A stretch of 64,000 nucleotides of DNA from Owenia fusiformis. Its lineage: Eukaryota; Annelida; Polychaeta; Sabellida; Oweniidae. Both the position numbers and the translations under genes were made by a program. Below the pieces are notes generated by a model that had not been told where the DNA came from, did no database searches, and worked only from the letters and a program-made list of their open reading frames with translations. The stretch covers positions 1 to 64,000 of the forward strand of contig CAIIXF020000458.1 of assembly GCA_903813345.2 (NCBI GenBank), given 5' to 3'. This document shows, one piece after another, positions 60,501-64,000 of the stretch (positions are counted from its first letter, which is position 1; each line of letters opens with the position of its first letter).

Positions 60501-63500
60501 CAACATAACTAGAGTTAGTAGGATCAGCCTCTGTATCCCCAACCAAGTTAACACACATGCTAACAATCTTTTCCAGGACTATCTCAGAGAACCTGTCAAC
60601 AAGTTTTTCATTCCATGACTCCTCAGCAGCCTTGACACCAAACAGAGCACATTCTAATCCCTGGACCTCAAGCTGTAAGAACTCATCAGGAATGGCTTTA
60701 ATACTCGACTCAGGGATTGTATCAGAGTTGCCATAATCTACAAATGTGACAACTACTCCCGCGTCTTTAACATCAGTGATCTGTGCCCTGTACCAGGTTT
60801 CATCTTCTGAGAACTTAGCCAAACAAGGCTGTCCAGGAACATAGACAAGAAGGTCTGTAGGCTCACCATTACAATGTTCACTAATCTGTGCCATTAGATC
60901 AGCAATCGCCTCCTCACCAGATACCAGTTGGCACCAGAATAAACTTGGTGAGACTATATGAGCAACATAAACATCATTCTCCTCTTTCATTCTCAGTTTG
61001 TAGGTCTTGAACTCCTGAAAGTCTGAATCATCAGATGTTGTTTCTTTGGATACTGGAGCTTTGGGAGGAGACATCTCAATAGACTCCTGGGCATCTTGGA
61101 AATCCTCAGTACCACTGGAGCTGGAGTCTGGGATACATATCTGAGCCCTGATATCTCCTACATCATTCTTTAGATGAACTTCACAAGGGTCAGTGGCTGG
61201 CAGGAAAGTCACTTCCAGCTCCTGGTCCATTGTCAATTCTTTAAACTTAACAGAGTCCTCTTCAGTCCAATGCTCCTTACCAGCTAGTTTACACACATAT
61301 GACATGGGTGGTGAGGCAAGAAATTGCTCCTTTAAGGCATGTACTTTACTCTTTGGGACAGTTTCTCCATTTCCATAGTCCACAAACAACAGTTTGACCT
61401 GATCACCATCAATGGCTTGGATCTTCCCTCTGTACCAAGCATCATCTTCGGAATACTTAGCTATACATGGCTGATTGACATTGTATGTTGTTAGAACATC
61501 ACCTGCTCCTGTTTGAACTTCATCAGCAAGATTAGCAAGTTCATCCTCAACATTGGCTAATTGAACATAGAACTCATTAGCTGATTCTACGTGGCTTATG
61601 TACACCTGCGATGTCACAGTAGGAATATCATGATCAGCATACTTGGACAAATTCTGAGTCGCAGGAGGTGTATCTTCTTCCTGAACAGTTTCTTCTTGAA
61701 CAACTGATTTTTCAGATTCAGTCAGAGCATCTTTAAACACATCTTCATCTACAGGTGTTTCATTGGTAAATTGTGCACTTATTTCTTCATTATTTTCAAA
61801 GAGCTTCACCTGATAGGGTTCAGCACTACACAAGAACTCACAAAGTAGTTCTTTCTCCATGACTTGATCAAGGAATTTCTCACCATCAGTGTGTTTGGCT
61901 CCCACAATTGTGCATTTTACACAGAGAGGCTTTGTTGTGGTCAGTTCAGGTGTTAAAGCTTTCAAGTTGTCTATAGTAGTTGTTTCACCATTTCCATAGT
62001 CAATGAAGTTCACTTTGATGTCTGCTCCCGATACACCTGTGACTGCAGCTCTGTACCATGTCTCATCTTCACTGTATTTAGCACAGCAGGCTTGTCCCAC
62101 AACAGGTGTAGTCAATGCTCTCTCATTAAGCCCAAGGGCTCTGTATTGTTCCTCAAGTTTACCCATTACTTCATCAAGTGCATTTGTATCCTTAGAGAGC
62201 TGAATGACAAAATCTTCGGGTCCAAGTCCAAAACTAACATAGCACAATTCTTTGACACCTTTTTGGATATCAATGGTAGGATACCTCAAAATCTCAACAG
62301 TCTCTGCCTGACCTTCAGAGGCAAATTGGGCAGTAATATCCTCATCATTTTCTAATAGTTTCACCTGATAGGGTTCACTGTCAGACAGAAATTCACAAGT
62401 CAATTCTTTCTCCATGGCAAGATCGAGAAATTTTTCACTATCTGTACGCTTGGCTCCCACAACTTGACACTTGATACTGAGTGGTTTAGTGTCTGCCAGT
62501 TCCGGAGTGATACATTTTAGGTTTTCTATAGTTGTCCCTTCACCATTTCCATAATCGACAAAGTTCACTTTGATGTCTGCTCCTGATACACTTGTGACTG
62601 CAGCTCTGTACCATGTCTCATCTTCACTGTATTTAGCACAGCATGCTTGTCCCACAACAGGTGTAGTCAAATCTCTCTCATTAGGCCCAAGAGCTCTGTA
62701 TTGTTCATCAAGTTTACCCATTACTTCATCAAGTGCATTTGTATCCCTAGAGAGCTGAACGACAAAATCGTCAGGTCCAAGTCCAAAACTAACATAGCAC
62801 AATTCTTTGGTACCATTTTTGATTTGAAGAGTAGGGTAGGACAGTACAGCTTCTGGGCTAGGTCTGGAAGGGACACTTGTTGACCTTACCTCTTCAACTT
62901 TAGATGTTAATCCAAGCATTTCCACAATATCAAGACTCCCCTCATTGAGCTGAATGGTGTTTACCTCACCTACACACAGAACTTTATAATTCAGTAATTT
63001 CTCAGCTGGCAGCATATCTTGCAGTTTAGTGCATATGTCTGTACCCCAAACACCTTGAGGCTCACTGGTCTGAAGATTGCATGGTATAGCACATGGCGGA
63101 GTGGTCAATAAATTTCCCTCCAAACACTTTAAGCTATCCTTTGCCACTTCCTCACTGTTACCATAATCAACGAAGCAGACAGTTGCCTTACTGCCAGATA
63201 CTTTAGTCACCTTGGCTCTGTACCAGGCTCCATCTGAAGAATACAATGCAGCACATGCTTGACCAATCTCTACATTGTCAAGTGCTTCGTCTTCTGGTCC
63301 AAGGTTCATATATTTGGTTTCAAGCTCTTCCATTACACTATTCAATGTGTCCTCTATTGTAGCTAGTTGTATAAACATCAATGATGGTGACTCAACATGA
63401 GTTACATATACATCCGCAATGTCTCCTACTTTGACACTAACTGGTGGGAACTTTGCTATTTGACTTTTGACTGCTGACTTGCTTTTTGTTTTAGATTCAC

Positions 63501-64000
63501 CTGGGACTAGATTAAGGATTTCTTCATTGATGTCTTTAGCACCTTCATTTAACTGCACATACACTTTACTCCCTTGTACACTTAGAATAGTTGCAGAGAA
63601 CTCGGCTCCACCAGCAAGCTGTTCAAACTTGTCTATGGCTACTTGGGGATATGTGGTAACTTGATCAGATAATGAACACTGGAGGGCTTGGATTGGAAGC
63701 TTGGTAAATGCTTGAGTGAGAGGCTTTGTGTCTGTTAATGAGACAGTTTCACTATTTCCATAATCCACAAACAGAACCTTAACTTGCCTATTGGGAAGAC
63801 ATTGTATCACTTTAGCTCTATAATACGCCTGATCTTCACTGAACTTAGCAGCACATGTTGCACCAACTTTATTACAGCTTGCAGAATCTTCACTTTGGCC
63901 TTGACCTTTGTAATACTCATCCAGCTTGGCCATCATATTGTCAATTGAAGTAAAGTGATCATTCATCTGACAATAGAAGTCATCAGGGGACTCAATAGAT
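42556..64000 (-). CDS. Giant multi-Tudor-domain protein (partial, 5' end beyond window)
   Basis: Sixteen exons were joined on the minus strand: 59630-64000, 59127-59298, 57940-58851, 57548-57707, 56700-56924, 56424-56510, 56059-56223, 55581-55859, 55028-55142, 54619-54790, 48803-48965, 48428-48528, 48043-48202, 47565-47735, 47209-47328 and 42556-45590. All introns are GT-AG and all phases agree, giving 3468 codons and then TAA. The protein has 11 Tudor cores of the form (F/Y)S-D-x-x-WYRA ... VDYGN with flanking extended-Tudor sequence, then a long acidic tail. Such proteins bind symmetric dimethyl-arginine on PIWI proteins and scaffold germ granules. Vertebrate TDRD6 and Drosophila Tudor are the closest in layout; orthology is not settled. 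An ISL2EU-like transposon lies in the intron 48966-54618. Confidence 0.9.
45591..47208. other. Intron of the Tudor gene, 1.6 kb
   Basis: No exon, repeat or RNA gene is recognised. Small frames on both strands (for example 46091-46364) overlap each other and have no domain. Confidence 0.5.
47209..47328 (-). CDS. Tudor gene exon: charged linker
   Basis: About 40 codons rich in Asp, Glu, Lys and Ser (VVEVSSSDHADAPRKDVEDA), ending EEKPADWK. Acceptor ATCACAG, donor GTAAGT. It joins in frame to the last exon. The following intron (45591-47208) holds nothing else that I recognise. Confidence 0.83.
47565..47735 (-). CDS. Tudor gene exon: C-terminal half of Tudor 11
   Basis: 57 codons (QDWSDEATRELEALKDRTM, then a VHKVLL strand and GLGVAEALSKKGL). 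W-S-D-E-A followed by a helix is typical of the extended part of a Tudor domain. Phase continuous on both sides. Confidence 0.86.
48043..48202 (-). CDS. Tudor gene exon: second half of Tudor 11 core
   Basis: VLSVFDSLATLEYVDYGYTE completes the core, with DYGY in place of DYGN. PFALQCALANIQP follows, the normal strand after the core. Acceptor TTTTAG, donor GTATGT. Confidence 0.86.
48428..48528 (-). CDS. Tudor gene exon: first half of Tudor 11 core
   Basis: EGDACCARYLDTEQWYRTK, the first strands of Tudor 11 with both cage aromatics (Tyr and Trp-Tyr) present. Ends on a codon boundary. Confidence 0.86.
48803..48965 (-). CDS. Tudor gene exon after the transposon intron
   Basis: 54 codons plus one base. 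VKICHVVDPSQLWCQVADT is the lead-in of Tudor 11, followed by a Gln-rich helix. Acceptor TGCAG and donor GTGAGT. The phase agrees with exon 54619-54790, so splicing across the 5.65-kb intron restores the frame. Confidence 0.86.
49034..49089 (+). repeat. Left terminal inverted repeat of the ISL2EU-like element
   Basis: Starts GGCCTT, with TACCGATAG and TCCGGGTTGTCA inside. The perfect palindrome GTCACGTGAC (49086-49095) spans its inner edge and could be a promoter element for the nuclease gene that starts at 49203. Confidence 0.85.
49203..50998 (+). CDS. SAP + SWIM + YqaJ-type nuclease, transposon-encoded
   Basis: Two exons (49203-49303 and 49552-50998) joined by a GT-AG intron give 515 codons. 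Residues 8-37 (WKLTDLKEELRRRKARCTGK) form a SAP DNA-binding motif, split by the intron. CECAVGMGPDCHCKH (about 150-164) is a SWIM zinc finger. From about 310 follows a YqaJ/lambda-exonuclease-like PD-(D/E)xK domain: RITASNF, GIKYEKTAKDKF, ATPDG (D395), LLEIKCP (E407, K409) and YYQVQGQ. Such enzymes process double-stranded DNA ends in recombination. I chose the ATG because it sits directly before the SAP motif. AATAAA lies 56 bp after the stop. Being in one element with a DDE transposase suggests a role in transposition, by inference. Confidence 0.88.
51054..51059 (+). terminator. Candidate polyadenylation signal of the YqaJ gene
   Basis: Canonical AATAAA 56 bp downstream of the stop codon at 50998. 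Confidence 0.6.
51060..52418. other. Gap between the convergent transposon genes
   Basis: No gene is seen in about 1.36 kb. At 51838-51870 a palindrome of about 33 bp is bordered by two CACGTG boxes with TTTATAAA in the centre. CCAAT-like boxes (ATTGGTC, TATTGGG) lie just to its left. AT-rich otherwise. Confidence 0.5.
52419..52436 (-). terminator. Candidate polyadenylation signals of the transposase gene
   Basis: Two TTTATT words (52419-52424 and 52431-52436) read AATAAA on the minus strand, about 190 bp after the stop. Confidence 0.5.
52628..54370 (-). CDS. THAP-domain DDE transposase (PIF/Harbinger-ISL2EU type)
   Basis: Two exons (54181-54370 and 52628-53838) give 466 codons. Residues 1-64 are a THAP zinc finger: CCVPLC near the start, AVVCKKHF and PEDY. 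The end of the domain, AVPSVFEW (variant of the AVPTIF box), lies in exon 2, which supports the join. A CQYCRK pair and a helix-turn-helix region with YYTGLESYEKF follow. The DDE_Tnp_4-type catalytic core has D299 (IIDGTECPI), D373 (MADKGF) and E420 (VHIERLIGLCK). Length and order are normal for the group and no lesion is seen. It would bind the termini and cut and rejoin DNA. It is in the same orientation as the host Tudor gene, so chimeric splicing is possible. Confidence 0.9.
54449..54502 (-). repeat. Right terminal inverted repeat of the ISL2EU-like element
   Basis: The complement reads GGCCTT at the outer end, then TACCGATAG and TCCGGGTTGTCA at the same spacings as the left end (within 2 bp). 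The transposase start codon lies 79 bp inside. Confidence 0.85.
54503..54504. repeat. AT target duplication, right copy
   Basis: AT directly after the GGCC end; the left copy is at 49032-49033. With only two bases this is weak alone, but it agrees with the terminus position. Confidence 0.6.
54619..54790 (-). CDS. Tudor gene exon just upstream of the transposon-bearing intron
   Basis: 57 codons, starting with GGMNLRDVLIEKKLGCPLE and then an acidic linker. It is the last exon before the intron that carries the ISL2EU-like element. Donor GTGTGT at 54613-54618. Confidence 0.83.
55028..55142 (-). CDS. Tudor gene exon: C-terminal part of Tudor 10
   Basis: 38 codons (VISVLEAVCQSEDTNITLEAK cut at its helix-strand pattern), consistent with the nuclease-like half of an extended Tudor domain. 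Acceptor GTTTCAG and donor GTAGCT; phase continuous. Confidence 0.82.
55581..55859 (-). CDS. Tudor gene exon: Tudor 10 core
   Basis: 93 codons. PVCAQYSEDGRWYRAQIL and VDLIYVDYGNRETVPMSRL make a complete canonical core with all cage aromatics and the Asn. It is followed by LPTQALELSLAEV, the usual strand after the core. Confidence 0.9.
56059..56223 (-). CDS. Tudor gene exon: lead-in of Tudor 10
   Basis: 55 codons. LNLLYVTLTDPDNITCQLAS is the lead-in strand of an extended Tudor domain, followed by a helix (HQLEALMEDINTKL). The core follows in the next exon. Confidence 0.87.
56424..56510 (-). CDS. Tudor gene exon: short Ser-rich linker
   Basis: 29 codons rich in Ser, Asp and Gln (KKSSSYGSFSTDDLQDDSF). 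Acceptor ATTGCAG and donor GTAAAA; phase agrees with both neighbours. No domain. Confidence 0.8.
56700..56924 (-). CDS. Tudor gene exon: linker after Tudor 9
   Basis: 75 codons (VEFGVKKLIGEFENK onwards), forming the staphylococcal-nuclease-like C-terminal part of the extended Tudor domain and an acidic linker (DELKDDDADTS). Acceptor TTTTAG and donor GTATGT; phase continuous. Confidence 0.85.
57085..57500 (+). mobile_element. LINE 3'-end fragment in a Tudor-gene intron
   Basis: On the plus strand 57094-57315 is open and reads FHYLLICPNFTDQRNDML, then KDKILFGN and ends FIKSTKRF and stop. This is the usual C-terminal end of a CR1/Jockey-like non-LTR ORF2 (a His-x-x-x-x-Cys pair, a leucine-rich helix, then a short basic end). 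About 180 bp of untranslated sequence follows with AATAAA at 57471. It is antisense to the host gene. No target duplication was found. Confidence 0.65.
57548..57707 (-). CDS. Tudor gene exon: second half of Tudor 9
   Basis: Encodes VKLVDYGKVEELAKSALRPMP, completing Tudor 9. The usual Asn of DYGN is Lys, and the first cage position in the previous exon is Ser, so this domain is unlikely to bind dimethyl-arginine in the standard way. It continues with LPIQCISCSLAGI, the normal extended-Tudor strand. Confidence 0.88.
57940..58851 (-). CDS. Tudor gene exon: core of Tudor 8 and start of Tudor 9
   Basis: 304 codons in frame. It opens with DYCVAQFSKDESWYRAKV and LLFIDYGNKEKV (Tudor 8), followed by a Ser/Pro/Glu-rich linker, then the lead-in and first half of Tudor 9 (LARSAEDDGWYRAVI). 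The second half of core 9 is in the next exon, after a donor at 57939. Confidence 0.9.
59127..59298 (-). CDS. Tudor gene exon: lead-in of Tudor 8
   Basis: 57 codons encoding PVYVCSVTNPSDFYCQIE, the strand-helix lead-in of an extended Tudor domain; the core follows in the next exon. Acceptor TTGTAG and donor GTATGC flank it and the phase continues on both sides. The next intron (58852-59126) and the one before (59299-59629) share a short similar stretch around TTACAGA and CCAACCACC. Confidence 0.88.
59630..64000 (-). CDS. Tudor gene, large exon with Tudor cores 1-7
   Basis: This is a single open exon of at least 4371 bp, continuing past the window edge (the first codons read SIESPDDFYCQM, the usual lead-in of an extended Tudor domain). 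Seven cores follow, with the DYGN box near 63.76, 63.17, 62.55, 62.00, 61.37, 60.73 and 59.97 kb, one every 555-760 bp. Cores 1-6 keep the first cage aromatic (K(F/Y)SED or LYSSD); core 7 has KSVED, with Ser in its place. Cores 3 and 4 are nearly identical. The donor at 59629 splits a Lys codon. The many plus-strand frames here are shadows. Confidence 0.92.

Noticed and set aside
1-64000. CRISPR arrays, tRNA or rRNA genes
   Set aside because: No regularly spaced short repeats with unique spacers and no tRNA or rRNA signature were seen by eye; a tRNAscan or Rfam run would be decisive.

Overview
The window looks like a non-vertebrate animal genome, probably marine. It is AT-rich, with a split gene using GT-AG introns, two truncated LINEs plus a third LINE fragment, many inverted-repeat DNA elements, and a long multi-Tudor protein. 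I cannot name the species from sequence alone. Base positions and reading frames were worked out by eye; no database search was possible.

Right part (42.5-64 kb, minus strand): one very large gene of the Tudor-domain (TDRD/Tudor) family, running off the right edge. I could join 16 exons. Every splice phase agrees from the window edge to a stop codon at 42556, giving 3468 codons in the window with 11 Tudor cores and a last exon of about 1010 mostly acidic, disordered residues. Proteins of this family bind dimethyl-arginine on PIWI proteins and scaffold germ granules in the piRNA pathway.

One intron of that gene holds a complete two-gene DNA transposon (49034-54502). It has imperfect inverted termini with three conserved blocks and a 2-bp AT target duplication. 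Two intact convergent genes lie inside: a SAP + SWIM + YqaJ-nuclease protein (515 aa) on the plus strand, and a THAP + HTH + DDE transposase (466 aa) on the minus strand. This layout fits the ISL2EU group of the PIF/Harbinger-related (PHIS) transposons. Without the element the intron would be only about 180 bp. This is the most interesting system in the window: a likely autonomous transposon, carrying its own recombination-type nuclease, inside a gene of the pathway that normally silences transposons.

Left part (1-42.5 kb): no host gene recognised. It is a mosaic of repeats: an array of related blocks (0.1-9.1 kb); two side-by-side PIF/Harbinger-derived elements with a transposase N-terminal remnant (13.45-15.3 kb); a foldback with poly-G/C arms (17.1-17.5 kb); a 5'-truncated L1-like LINE with an intact 720-codon frame and 14-bp target duplications (18.4-20.8 kb); a long inverted repeat with a nested element carrying 5-bp duplications (22.5-25.4 kb); a 757-bp near-perfect palindrome (25.4-26.15 kb); a TIR element with a MADF-like ORF and its MITE (27.7-29.5 kb); an element with ~350-bp inverted ends (30.2-32.5 kb); two foldbacks of one family (32.5-33.1 and 35.4-36.0 kb); a 476-bp tandem repeat (33.2-34.6 kb); a second truncated LINE with 10-bp duplications (38.3-39.5 kb); and another foldback (39.6-40.1 kb). 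Several insertions can be checked against uninterrupted copies within the same window.
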